46,471 bases of DNA from an uncultured Lachnospiraceae bacterium (GCA_934364805.1 CAKRMH010000020.1:1-46471), one strand, 5' to 3'. Counted from the first letter of the stretch, positions 8,517 through 16,731 are shown. Numbers and translations: made by a program. Notes: generated by a model not told the origin, from the sequence alone.

Positions 8517-8528
8517 ACACGGAGGTGT
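8517..8528 (+). promoter_or_regulatory. flaG SD held in a small hairpin loop (candidate CsrA site)
   Basis: ACAC (8517-8520) pairs with GTGT (8525-8528), leaving GGAG (8521-8524) as the loop. This GGAG is part of the flaG SD (GGAGG, 8521-8525). The 4-bp stem is weak alone but matches the SD-as-CsrA-site arrangement. Confidence 0.35.
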
Positions 8529-8534
8529 TATAGA

Positions 8535-8954
8535 ATGGCAATTGAAGCAATAAAAACGGGCGTAACGTATCAGGGAAGTACAGCCCAGACAGAGAGTAAA
8601 AGCAGTGTTTCCAATACTGCGGCTGTATCAGCAGCAGAACAGACGGAGCAGAATGGTACAGGCAGCAGCCCGGCGGTGGCAGATGAGACCGCAAAGCATG
8701 ACGGGAAAGTGGAACAGGAAGAGAAACAGACCACAGGCTCCAAGCAGATCCGCAAAGCAATTGATGAGATCAATAAGAAAGCAGTGAATTCGGAAGCAAT
8801 CTTCGGGATCCATGATAAGACGAATCGTGTTATGATCAAGATCATCGACAAAGATACAAAGAAAGTGATCAGGGAATATCCACCGGAGAAGACACTTGAC
8901 ATGATCGCCAAAGTATGGGAGATGGCAGGTCTTATGGTGGATGAGAAGATGTAG
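8535..8954 (+). CDS. flaG: FlaG family flagellar protein
   Basis: 139 residues. The N-terminal half is low-complexity, rich in Ser, Glu and Ala. The C-terminal half is the conserved FlaG domain: AIDEINKKAVNSEAIFGIHDKTNRVMIKIID, then DTKKVIREYPPEKTLDMIAKVWEMAGLMVDEKM. FlaG proteins influence filament length or hook-cap transitions in several bacteria, but their molecular action is not settled. It sits directly before fliD, its usual place. The start ATG 8535 has GGAGG 9 bases upstream. Confidence 0.9.
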   Translation: MAIEAIKTGVTYQGSTAQTESKSSVSNTAAVSAAEQTEQNGTGSSPAVADETAKHDGKVEQEEKQTTGSKQIRKAIDEINKKAVNSEAIFGIHDKTNRVMIKIIDKDTKKVIREYPPEKTLDMIAKVWEMAGLMVDEKM

Positions 8955-9025
8955 GATGTTATTTGCACAGCATATAATTTAGATAGAATACATGATATCG
9001 TGATATATCAGGAATGGAGGAACAT

Positions 9026-10510
9026 ATGGCAATCAGATTGACAGGGCTCAGCTCAGGACTTGATACCGAATCAATTATCTCTGCGCTGGTGTCCTCATAT
9101 AGCTATAAGACAGACAAGTATAAAAAGGCACAGACCAAGCTCTCCTGGAAACAGGATGCATGGAAGTCTCTGAATACGAAAGTATACAGTCTTTATACCA
9201 GTCTGGATTCTATGAGGTTTTCAAAAAATTATAACCTGAAATCAACAAGCGTTTCGGACACAACGAAGGCAAAGGTTACTGCTTCCGGTGATGCACCAAA
9301 TGGAACACAGAAATTAAATGTACTTCAGATTGCACAGGCATGCTATATTACAGGTGACAAACTGGATGATACAGTTAAGAATGGTTCTACAATGGCAGAA
9401 CTGGGATATACCGGAACTGATGGAAAGATTAAAATAACTCAGGCGGATGGAACTGAGAAAGAAGTAACATTTAGCGGAACAACAACGGTAAAAGAACTGA
9501 TCGGTTCTTTGAAAGAAGCAGGAATCAATGCCAATTTCGATACAAATAATAAAAGAATTTATTTGAGTTCCAAAGAGACGGGGAAAGATAATGACTTCTC
9601 AATCACTGGTGGCGATCAAGCTGCAACAGAGATCTTGACAAAGCTTGGACTTGGTTCCAATGCTACTAAGGTAGATGCTTCCAATGCTAAGATTAAGCTG
9701 AATGGCATTGAGTATGAAGGTAATTCAAATTCATTCTCTATTAATGGACTGAACATTGATGCACAGGCAGTTACTGGTGACGGTGATTCCAATGCGCTTT
9801 TGATCACGACCAAGACAGATACACAGGGAATTTACGATAAAGTCAAAGACTTCCTCTCACAGTATAACTCCCTGATCAATGAGATCACATCACTTTATAA
9901 TGCGGATTCGTCCAAAGGATATGAGCCGCTGACAGATGAGGAAAAGGATCAGATGTCGGATACGGAAGTGGAGAAATGGGAAGAGAAGATAAAAAACTCG
10001 CTTCTGCGACGGGACGATACGTTAGAAGGACTTATGAGTGCAATGACAACAGCGATGGGCAAGAGTTATGAGGTGAATGGCAAGTCATACAGCCTGTCAA
10101 GCTTTGGAATCAGTACATTAGGCTATCTGAATGCTCCGAAGAACGAACAGAACGCATATCATATTGATGGAGACGAGGATGATTCGGTAGTGGCAAGTAA
10201 CAGTGATAAGCTGATGACTGCAATTACAAATGACCCGGATTCTGTGATGTCATATATGCAGCAGCTTGCTTCTGGCTTGTATACAGCAATTGGTGACAAG
10301 ATGAAATCTTCAGCGGTAAGCAGTGTTTATACGGTGTATAATGATAAGGAAATGGCATCGGAGTATAGTGATTATACTGACACGATTAAGAAGTGGGAAG
10401 AAAAGCTGTCAGATAAACAGGACTACTATTACAAGAAGTTTTCCAGCATGGAGACAGCATTGTCTAAGCTTAACAGTCAGACATCATCGCTGACCAATTT
10501 ATTCAGTTAA
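9026..10510 (+). CDS. fliD: Flagellar filament cap protein FliD (HAP2)
   Basis: 494 residues. The start MAIRLTGLSSGLDTESIISALV is the classic FliD N-terminus. The mid region has two FlgE/flagellin-hook-type stretches, and the C-terminal coiled coil ends KKFSSMETALSKLNSQTSSLTNLFS, as in canonical FliD. FliD caps the growing filament and folds flagellin subunits. I chose ATG 9026 (SD TGGAGG, 9015-9020) over ATG 9014, which lies within the SD itself. It lies between flaG and fliS. A second FliD-like gene lies at 27079-28383. Confidence 0.95.
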   Translation: MAIRLTGLSSGLDTESIISALVSSYSYKTDKYKKAQTKLSWKQDAWKSLNTKVYSLYTSLDSMRFSKNYNLKSTSVSDTTKAKVTASGDAPNGTQKLNVLQIAQACYITGDKLDDTVKNGSTMAELGYTGTDGKIKITQADGTEKEVTFSGTTTVKELIGSLKEAGINANFDTNNKRIYLSSKETGKDNDFSITGGDQAATEILTKLGLGSNATKVDASNAKIKLNGIEYEGNSNSFSINGLNIDAQAVTGDGDSNALLITTKTDTQGIYDKVKDFLSQYNSLINEITSLYNADSSKGYEPLTDEEKDQMSDTEVEKWEEKIKNSLLRRDDTLEGLMSAMTTAMGKSYEVNGKSYSLSSFGISTLGYLNAPKNEQNAYHIDGDEDDSVVASNSDKLMTAITNDPDSVMSYMQQLASGLYTAIGDKMKSSAVSSVYTVYNDKEMASEYSDYTDTIKKWEEKLSDKQDYYYKKFSSMETALSKLNSQTSSLTNLFS

Positions 10511-10513
10511 TCA

Positions 10514-10549
10514 ATATAAGGAATATTCCACAAAGAATGTGCCTTATAT
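10514..10549 (+). promoter_or_regulatory. Intercistronic stem-loop between fliD and fliS
   Basis: ATATAAGG (starting 10514) pairs perfectly with CCTTATAT (ending 10549), and inside it CACA pairs with TGTG. No T-run follows, so it is not a normal terminator. It could protect or process the mRNA, since fliS has its own SD (AAGGAG) shortly downstream. Confidence 0.5.
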
Positions 10550-10567
10550 CACCAAGGAGTATTATAT

Positions 10568-10945
10568 ATGTTACCAAATCAGGTATATGCAGCTTATGCA
10601 AACAGCAAGATCATGACAGCGACACCAGCAGAATTAACATTAATGCTATATGATGGAGCAATCAAATTCTGCAACATCGCAATTACAGCAGTAGAGAATA
10701 AGGATATTGAGAAAGCACATAATAACATTGTAAAGGTTCGGAATATTATTGAAGAATTTCAGGCAACCTTAGATCATAAATATGCCACGGCAAAGGATTT
10801 TGACGAGGTATACCAATATTTATTGATCCGGCTTAGAGAAGCTAATGTCAAAAAAGATAAAGATATCCTTGAAGAAGTATTAGGACATTTACGCACAATG
10901 AGAGACACCTGGAAAGAGGTTATGAAGTCAGCCAATACAAAATAG
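10568..10945 (+). CDS. fliS: Flagellar export chaperone FliS
   Basis: 125 residues, the standard family length, with the hallmark opening VYAAYANSKIMTATPAELTLMLYDGAIKFCN. FliS binds the C-terminal D0 helix of flagellin in the cytoplasm, prevents premature polymerisation and delivers it to the export gate; in Firmicutes it also takes part in the FliW-CsrA-flagellin balance. The SD is AAGGAG (10554-10559). It is followed after 9 bases by a FliT-like gene. Confidence 0.96.
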   Translation: MLPNQVYAAYANSKIMTATPAELTLMLYDGAIKFCNIAITAVENKDIEKAHNNIVKVRNIIEEFQATLDHKYATAKDFDEVYQYLLIRLREANVKKDKDILEEVLGHLRTMRDTWKEVMKSANTK

Positions 10946-10954
10946 AGGTAAATC

Positions 10955-11440
10955 GTGGAAAACAAAGCAAGTGGTTACATAGGAATATTGGAACAGAGCC
11001 TTGATAAGAAAATCAGGGTACTGGAACAGATTATTGAACAGGATAATATTCAGGAACAGCAGTTAAATGACCCGAATCTTGAACCGGAGGCATTCGACCG
11101 GACAGTAGAGGAAAAGTCAAGGCTGATCGATGAACTGAATCTGTTAGATGATGGATTTGAACAGGTCTATGACCGTGTCAGGGATGAAGTTCAGGAACAT
11201 AAAGCGGAATACAAAGAGGAAATCCGTCGGATGCAGCAGAAGATCCGCCAGATCACAGATAAGAGCATGCAGATTCAGACACAGGAAGCAAGAAATAAGA
11301 TGCTCATGGAGACAAAATTTAATTCCATCCATAAGCAGGTGAAAGAGATCCGCCAGAGTCAGAAGATGGTAAACCAGTATTACCGTAATATGGTGAAGGC
11401 GAATTACATCGATCCACAGTTTGTGGACAACAAAAAATAG
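10955..11440 (+). CDS. FliT/FlgN-like flagellar chaperone (coiled coil)
   Basis: 161 residues with a GTG start (10955) and a modest SD (AGAGG). Almost all of it is predicted coiled coil: charged heptads through residues 10-140, with repeated Glu, Gln and Lys and no hydrophobic segment or cysteine. Immediately after fliS is where FliT, the FliD chaperone, is usually encoded. The sequence similarity cannot be confirmed by eye, so the FliT role is inferred from position and shape; an alternative is a FlgN-family chaperone. It is the last gene before the flagellin promoter. Confidence 0.6.
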   Translation: MENKASGYIGILEQSLDKKIRVLEQIIEQDNIQEQQLNDPNLEPEAFDRTVEEKSRLIDELNLLDDGFEQVYDRVRDEVQEHKAEYKEEIRRMQQKIRQITDKSMQIQTQEARNKMLMETKFNSIHKQVKEIRQSQKMVNQYYRNMVKANYIDPQFVDNKK

Positions 11441-11472
11441 TATAAGAAATCATAAAAAATTTCTTTTTACTA

Positions 11473-11499
11473 TAAAGTATCGAGACGATTGTCCGATAT
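11473..11499 (+). promoter_or_regulatory. sigma-28 promoter for flagellin gene
   Basis: TAAA (11473-11476), 16-bp spacer, CCGATAT (11493-11499), a near-perfect SigD consensus. Transcription would begin near 11506 and leave a leader of about 125 bases ahead of the flagellin ATG. Confidence 0.9.
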
Positions 11500-11510
11500 A
11501 TATAGCAAGT

Positions 11511-11524
11511 GAGCAGGAATGCTC
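11511..11524 (+). promoter_or_regulatory. Flagellin leader hairpin 1 with GGA loop (candidate CsrA site)
   Basis: GAGCA (11511-11515) pairs with TGCTC (11520-11524) and exposes GGAA (11516-11519) in a four-base loop. It would form at the extreme 5' end of the transcript. The context CAGGAATG is close to the known CsrA consensus (ARGGAU). Confidence 0.5.
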
Positions 11525-11590
11525 CTTATGTGAATACTCTGACGGAGCGTACGGCCGGAAAGAGAAGACACGAACATATTAAAGTACATA

Positions 11591-11608
11591 TGCAGCATGG
11601 AAGCTGCA
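11591..11608 (+). promoter_or_regulatory. Flagellin leader hairpin 2 with GGA loop (candidate CsrA BS1)
   Basis: TGCAGC (11591-11596) pairs with GCTGCA (11603-11608), with ATGGAA as loop. It lies 8 bases before the SD AAGGAGG (11617-11623), itself a GGA site. This mirrors the two-site hag leader known from Bacillus subtilis, where CsrA bridges an upstream hairpin and the SD. Confidence 0.65.
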
Positions 11609-11631
11609 TTATATTCAAGGAGGAAAATAAC

Positions 11632-12780
11632 ATGGTAGTACAGCACAATATGCAGGCAGCTAATGCCAACAGACAGTTAGGAGTAGTAACAAACGCACAG
11701 GCTAAATCAACAGAGAAATTATCTTCTGGTTACAGAATCAACCGCGCAGGTGATGACGCAGCCGGATTAAAGATTTCTGAGAAGATGAGAAGCCAGATTA
11801 ATGGTCTGAACAAAGCTTCTTCTAACGCTGAGGATGGCGTATCTTTAATCCAGACAGCAGAGGGTGCTTTAAATGAAGCACATTCTATCTTACAGAGAAT
11901 GAATGAGCTGGCTGTTCAGGGTGCAAATGATACCAATCAGGATATCGACCGCGACGCAATTAATCAGGAGTTAACAGCGTTAACAACAGAACTGGATCGT
12001 ATCGCTTCTACAACACAGTTCAATAAACAGAACTTATTAGATGGAACATTTAAGAATAAGAATCTTCAGGTCGGAGCAAATACCAATCAGAATATTGGAA
12101 TTTCTATTTCGGCTATGAATGCTACAGGTATTGGATTAAATGATGCGGTATTAGTATCTGCAAGCGTAAACAGATATACAGTATCAACAGCAGCAAATAC
12201 GGTTAAATCCTTTACGACAAAGGCATCTGCTTTAAGCGCATACAGAGGCGTTGTAAGTAAAGCCGCAGGTGCAAATGCTACGGCTGATGCAAAATCTATT
12301 GCAGGAGTTAAGGCAGCACAGTCTACAAAGATTGTATCTTTAGGCGGCAAGTTCTATATCGGTGGAACCTTTGATAAAAATTATTCTACTGTAGAACTGG
12401 CATTAGATGCATTGACAGCTCGCACAGCTGAATCAAAAATTAATACAGTTGAATTTACTGGTAATGTTACAATAACATCTCCTACTGTAAGCACATATGC
12501 AAAAGCAAATGCAACATTAAGCAAAATTCAGAATGCAATCAACAATGTTTCTAGTCAGCGTTCAGCACTTGGTGCTTTGCAGAACAGATTAGAGCATACA
12601 ATTGCTAATCTGGATAATGTGGCAGAAAATACACAGTCTGCAGAATCTCGTATTCGTGATACAGATATGGCAGATGAAATGGTTACCTACAGCAAAAATA
12701 ATATTCTTGCTCAGGCAGGACAGTCTATGCTTGCACAGGCTAACCAGAGTACACAGGGTGTATTATCATTATTACAGTAA
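11632..12780 (+). CDS. hag: Flagellin (filament subunit)
   Basis: 382 residues from ATG 11632 (SD AAGGAGG, 8 bases upstream). Residues 1-170 form the D0/D1 N-terminal domain (MVVQHNMQAANANRQLG, LSSGYRINRAGDDAAGL), and the last ~85 form the C-terminal D1/D0 (RIRDTDMADEM, NILAQAGQSMLAQANQ). QRMNELAVQ at 88-96 is the segment that contacts TLR5 in other flagellins. The variable middle (about 175-295) is short and rich in Ser, Thr and Ala, which gives likely O-glycosylation sites for the Maf/Pse products encoded downstream. No cysteine. An upstream ATG-containing extension (11509) lies inside the leader and is rejected. Confidence 0.97.
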   Translation: MVVQHNMQAANANRQLGVVTNAQAKSTEKLSSGYRINRAGDDAAGLKISEKMRSQINGLNKASSNAEDGVSLIQTAEGALNEAHSILQRMNELAVQGANDTNQDIDRDAINQELTALTTELDRIASTTQFNKQNLLDGTFKNKNLQVGANTNQNIGISISAMNATGIGLNDAVLVSASVNRYTVSTAANTVKSFTTKASALSAYRGVVSKAAGANATADAKSIAGVKAAQSTKIVSLGGKFYIGGTFDKNYSTVELALDALTARTAESKINTVEFTGNVTITSPTVSTYAKANATLSKIQNAINNVSSQRSALGALQNRLEHTIANLDNVAENTQSAESRIRDTDMADEMVTYSKNNILAQAGQSMLAQANQSTQGVLSLLQ

Positions 12781-12796
12781 GAAAACAAATATGTAT

Positions 12797-12824
12797 AAAA
12801 GGGTGACTTATGTCACCCTTTTTT
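12797..12824 (+). terminator. Intrinsic terminator after flagellin
   Basis: AAAAGGGTGAC pairs with GTCACCCTTTT around loop TTAT (12808-12811), followed by a T tract (12819-12824). It lies between the flagellin gene and maf, so the downstream glycosylation genes are reached either by read-through or from another promoter. Confidence 0.9.
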
Positions 12825-12836
12825 AAAAGGGAAATA

Positions 12837-14984
12837 ATGGAAGAAATCGTAAAAAGAATAGCAAAAATAAGCCAGGAAATTAAGAAAAATAAAGTAGATA
12901 GTATTCAATTACTGATTGCAGATTTGACAGAGAAACTTCCGGAATTAATGTATGCTAATCAAAATAATATGGAATTTCAGAATCAATGCATAGAAGTGTT
13001 GAATGATATGACTTCAGCAATACAGAATGAGGATCTTTTTTTACTATATGATATTTTGACAAATGCATTAGTTAAGGCTTTTCAAGGAGAGGTACTAGCT
13101 CAACAACAGAAACAAGAGCCAGATAAAAATTATTTTATCGAAAATATAAAAAAGATTAGGGAATTTAATTGTTCATGGGAAGAAATAATTATAAGTACAA
13201 ATGATTTTGAAGACGAAGAAATGCGGGTAAGAGCAAAAACTGCAAGAACAGGGGAAACAATTTTTTCTGTAGAAACAAAAAACAGAGAATTATATTTGAA
13301 TGGAAAATATAATCCGGAGAAAGCATCTTTGGATTTTTTGACTGAGATAGATAAAAAAACAAAAATAGTATTTTTGATTGGACTTGGAAATTTAAGCGTA
13401 TTAAGAAATATAATTAAGAAGTATAAGGATGTGTTTGTGGTTGTATATGAGCCATCTTTAAACATCTTTATAAACCTTATAAAAAATACAGATATTACGG
13501 ATTTGATTACAAACAAGCGGGTTGGATTTGTTGTTAATGGAATTAACAAGGAGGAATTTACAAATATATTAAATTCTGTGATTGTTGTGGAAAATTATAC
13601 TCTGATACAAGTTTTGATTTCACCCAATTATGAAAATGTGTGTGAAGAAGAGACCAAATGGGCAATAGAACAGATTAAAGGTCGCATTAATCAGATTACA
13701 GTATGGTGGAATACAACAAGGTATTTTCAGGACATTAATGAAATAAATGTGATACAGAATATAAAATATTTAAAATCAGACTATACATTAAATCGTTTAG
13801 ATGGTATTTGCAATGAAAATATACCATGCATAGTAGTGGCGGCGGGACCATCCTTAAATAAAAATATAGCTGAGTTAAAGGCGGCAGAGGGACACGCATG
13901 TATTATTGCATGTGATACGGCGTTAAAACCGTTGAAACAAGCTGGAATTAAGCCGGATTTTTTCTTGATTGTAGATCCTCGAAAACCAGAATCCTTATTT
14001 GATTTTGATTTTATTCAAGATATTCCGGCTGTTATTCCGTTCGGTGTTCCTAATTACATTTTAAAAAAGCATAAAGGAAAGAAATTTTTATATTGGGATG
14101 GGGATGACTTTATATATAATGCTTTTGTATATGCGAAAGATATAGAACATAAATCGATATCATTTGAACAATCTCTAGGAATACTACCAACTGGAGGATC
14201 GGTTGCTACATCAGCATTTGCCTTTGCATGTGGATTGGGAGCAAAGACGATTATTTTAGTTGGACAGGATTTAGCATATACAAATGATAGAACGCATGCA
14301 GATGGAACATTTAATAAAAAAATGGAGCAAGTGGATACATCTGGAGATGGATATATTGAGGTTGAGTCAATTTCAGGAGGTAAAGTTAAAACCATATATA
14401 ATCTAAAAATGTATTTAGAGTGGTTTGAAAAGCAGATTAAGGCTAATCCCGAAATTGAAGTGATTGATGCAACAGAAGGTGGGGCTTTGATTCATGGGTC
14501 GCATATCATGACTTTAAAACAGGCGATTGAGGAAAGGTGTATTTCTGACTGGAAGTGTCAAGGCGTGTTGGATGAGCTGCCTAAATTGTTTAATGATGAA
14601 GAATGCCGTCGCTTAGATGAATATTTGATGCAAATTTATAATAGCATTGAAACTGTGCAGCAAAGAATAAAAGAAGGGTTATTGTATTATAATAAGCTAT
14701 TATCATTAAGTGAAAAACATGATATTGGAACACAAAAAGCAAAAAAAATATTAAAAAAAATAAAGAAAATTAATAATTATCTAGATACTAATGAAGTTGC
14801 GCTCTTGGCAACGGGATGTCTGCAGGATATAGAGTATTGCATAAGGACAGGCATGGCTTCTTATCAAGATACGATTCAAGAAGAACTTCATGAAGTTGCG
14901 CAAAGTGGAATTTCATATTTGCATAAGTTACAGGGGATGGTCAACCTATTAAAGCCAGTATTAGAGGAGAATTTTAAAATCTAA
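12837..14984 (+). CDS. maf: Maf-type motility accessory factor (flagellin glycosyltransferase)
   Basis: 715 residues from ATG 12837. The central part (about 320-530) is the MAF/DUF115 domain: IVVAAGPSLNKNIAEL (GPSL near 336-339), DFFLIVDPRKPESLF, and TGGSVATSAFAFACGLGAK followed by ILVGQDLAYT, all usual for Maf. In Campylobacter, Aeromonas, Clostridium and related species Maf transfers pseudaminic or legionaminic acid to Ser/Thr of flagellin. Helical N- and C-terminal regions flank it. The block is visibly richer in A and T than the genes around it. The upstream ATG at 12810 lies inside the flagellin terminator and is rejected; the SD is weak. Confidence 0.9.
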   Translation: MEEIVKRIAKISQEIKKNKVDSIQLLIADLTEKLPELMYANQNNMEFQNQCIEVLNDMTSAIQNEDLFLLYDILTNALVKAFQGEVLAQQQKQEPDKNYFIENIKKIREFNCSWEEIIISTNDFEDEEMRVRAKTARTGETIFSVETKNRELYLNGKYNPEKASLDFLTEIDKKTKIVFLIGLGNLSVLRNIIKKYKDVFVVVYEPSLNIFINLIKNTDITDLITNKRVGFVVNGINKEEFTNILNSVIVVENYTLIQVLISPNYENVCEEETKWAIEQIKGRINQITVWWNTTRYFQDINEINVIQNIKYLKSDYTLNRLDGICNENIPCIVVAAGPSLNKNIAELKAAEGHACIIACDTALKPLKQAGIKPDFFLIVDPRKPESLFDFDFIQDIPAVIPFGVPNYILKKHKGKKFLYWDGDDFIYNAFVYAKDIEHKSISFEQSLGILPTGGSVATSAFAFACGLGAKTIILVGQDLAYTNDRTHADGTFNKKMEQVDTSGDGYIEVESISGGKVKTIYNLKMYLEWFEKQIKANPEIEVIDATEGGALIHGSHIMTLKQAIEERCISDWKCQGVLDELPKLFNDEECRRLDEYLMQIYNSIETVQQRIKEGLLYYNKLLSLSEKHDIGTQKAKKILKKIKKINNYLDTNEVALLATGCLQDIEYCIRTGMASYQDTIQEELHEVAQSGISYLHKLQGMVNLLKPVLEENFKI

Positions 14985-15035
14985 TTTAAAAAAATAAAGG
15001 ATTGCAGGAAGCAATTGCAGATGCAGGAGGCAAAA

Positions 15036-16028
15036 ATGTTAAACGGAAAAACGATTCTTGTAACCGGTGGAACCGGATCTTTTGGTAATGCTTTTACACA
15101 ATATGTATTGGAGCATTACGAACCAAAAAAAATCATTATTTATTCCAGAGATGAATTTAAACAATTTAATATGGCAAATAAATTTCGCAACTATAAGAAT
15201 AAGCTTCGTTTCTTTATTGGGGATGTACGAGATAAAGAGCGACTTTATAGGGCATTTGATGGTGTAGATTATGTGGTACATGCAGCTGCTTTAAAGCAGG
15301 TGCCTGCATGTGAGTACAACCCGATGGAAGCAGTTAAGACTAACATTGATGGAGCGATGAATATTGTTGATGCAGCGCTTGACTGTGGAGTAAAACGTGT
15401 TGTTGCGCTTTCTACAGACAAGGCTGTGAATCCGATTAATCTTTATGGTGGAACAAAGCTTGTATCTGACAAACTTTTTATTGCAGCAAATGCATATTCA
15501 GGACAGAAGGATGTATGTTTTTCCATTGTGCGATATGGAAATGTTGCAGGAAGCCGGGGATCAGTAATTCCATTTTTTAGAGAGATTGTTGCAAACGGTG
15601 GCAAGGAATTGCCAATTACGGATTACAGAATGACAAGATTCTGGATTAGTCTGGATGAAGGGGTTCAGCTTGTGATTAAAGCTTTATCTGAAGCAAAGGG
15701 AGGTGAGACCTTTATCTCTAAGATCCCATCATTTAAAATTACGGATCTTGCGCAGGCAATTCTTCCAGGATGTGAAATGCCAGAAGTCGGAATTCGTGAA
15801 GGGGAGAAACTTCATGAAGTTATGGTAACGAAAGAAGATTCTATGCTTACTTATGAATATGAGAAGCACTTTATTGTGTATCCTCATTTTGACTGGTGGA
15901 ATACTGATAAGATCCAGGCTGGCGGCAAAAAAGTAGAGCCTGGTTTTGAATATAGTTCTGGAAATAATTCACAATGGTTATCGGTTGATGATCTTACGGA
16001 ATTATTAAAAAATGTGGAGGAACATTAA
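15036..16028 (+). CDS. pseB: UDP-GlcNAc 4,6-dehydratase (5-inverting) PseB
   Basis: 330 residues. An SDR fold with the nucleotide-binding GGTGSFG (11-17), STDKAVNP (126-133) and YGGTK (137-141) as catalytic Tyr-Lys. This spacing and the opening MLNGKTILVTGGTGSFG are typical of PseB/FlaA1, first enzyme of CMP-pseudaminic acid synthesis, converting UDP-GlcNAc to the 4-keto-6-deoxy-L-arabino-hexose. The start ATG 15036 has SD CAGGAGG (15024-15030). Next gene pseF starts 6 bases after the stop. Confidence 0.94.
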   Translation: MLNGKTILVTGGTGSFGNAFTQYVLEHYEPKKIIIYSRDEFKQFNMANKFRNYKNKLRFFIGDVRDKERLYRAFDGVDYVVHAAALKQVPACEYNPMEAVKTNIDGAMNIVDAALDCGVKRVVALSTDKAVNPINLYGGTKLVSDKLFIAANAYSGQKDVCFSIVRYGNVAGSRGSVIPFFREIVANGGKELPITDYRMTRFWISLDEGVQLVIKALSEAKGGETFISKIPSFKITDLAQAILPGCEMPEVGIREGEKLHEVMVTKEDSMLTYEYEKHFIVYPHFDWWNTDKIQAGGKKVEPGFEYSSGNNSQWLSVDDLTELLKNVEEH

Positions 16029-16034
16029 GCAGGA

Positions 16035-16730
16035 ATGAATATTGCGATTATTACTGCAAGAGGTGGAAGTAAGAGAATTCCACATAAAAATATAAGAGAA
16101 TTTTGTGGAAAGCCAATTATCGAATATTCTATTAAGGCGGCATTGGATGCGCAGGTCTTTGATACGGTTATGGTATCTACAGATGATGAGAATATAGCGC
16201 AAATAGCAAGGAATGTAGGCGCTGAGGTGCCATTTATGAGAAGCGAAGAGACATCTAACGATTATGCAACTACTACGGATGTTTTATTAGAAGTTATAGA
16301 TCAATATAGTAGGATGGGCGTTATGTTCGAAAATGCATGTTGTATTTATCCGACGGCACCGTTTGTGACTGCAGAGAAGATTAGGGATGCAATGACCATA
16401 CTTCAAAAAGATAACCGGCATAGTGTTATGCCGGTTACTGCCTTTTCTTTTCCACCATTAAGAGGAATGACGATAAAAGATGATAAGCTTGAGTACAAGT
16501 GGCCAGAGCATGCAATGACCAGGTCACAGGATCTGGAGGAAATATATCATGATTGTGGACAGTTTTATGCATTTCAAGTCGCAAATTTTATTAGAGAACG
16601 TAAATTGGTAACAGAAAACACTGCAGGTATAGTGGTTTCAGAATTAGAGGTTCAGGATATTGATAATGAAACAGACTGGGAACTCGCAGAAGCAAAATAT
16701 CGTTTACTGAAGGAGAAAGGCAAAATATAA
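16035..16730 (+). CDS. pseF: Pseudaminic acid cytidylyltransferase PseF
   Basis: 231 residues. RGGSKRIPHKN (9-19) is the CTP-binding loop of the CMP-sialic-acid-synthetase family, followed by FCGKPIIEYSIKAAL; with the PseF-type segments MVSTDDENIA and FYAFQVANF this indicates activation of pseudaminic acid to CMP-Pse, the donor used by Maf. It starts 6 bases after pseB. pseI starts one base after its stop. A legionaminic equivalent (LegF) would be the main alternative, but the gene set here is entirely Pse-type. Confidence 0.92.
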   Translation: MNIAIITARGGSKRIPHKNIREFCGKPIIEYSIKAALDAQVFDTVMVSTDDENIAQIARNVGAEVPFMRSEETSNDYATTTDVLLEVIDQYSRMGVMFENACCIYPTAPFVTAEKIRDAMTILQKDNRHSVMPVTAFSFPPLRGMTIKDDKLEYKWPEHAMTRSQDLEEIYHDCGQFYAFQVANFIRERKLVTENTAGIVVSELEVQDIDNETDWELAEAKYRLLKEKGKI

Positions 16731-16731
16731 T

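Noticed and set aside
11509..11631. N-terminal extension of flagellin
   Set aside because: This stretch is the untranslated leader with hairpins; flagellin begins at 11632 with a strong SD and the standard motif.
12810..12836. Earlier maf start at ATG 12810
   Set aside because: It lies within the flagellin terminator hairpin and has no SD; ATG 12837 gives the normal family beginning.
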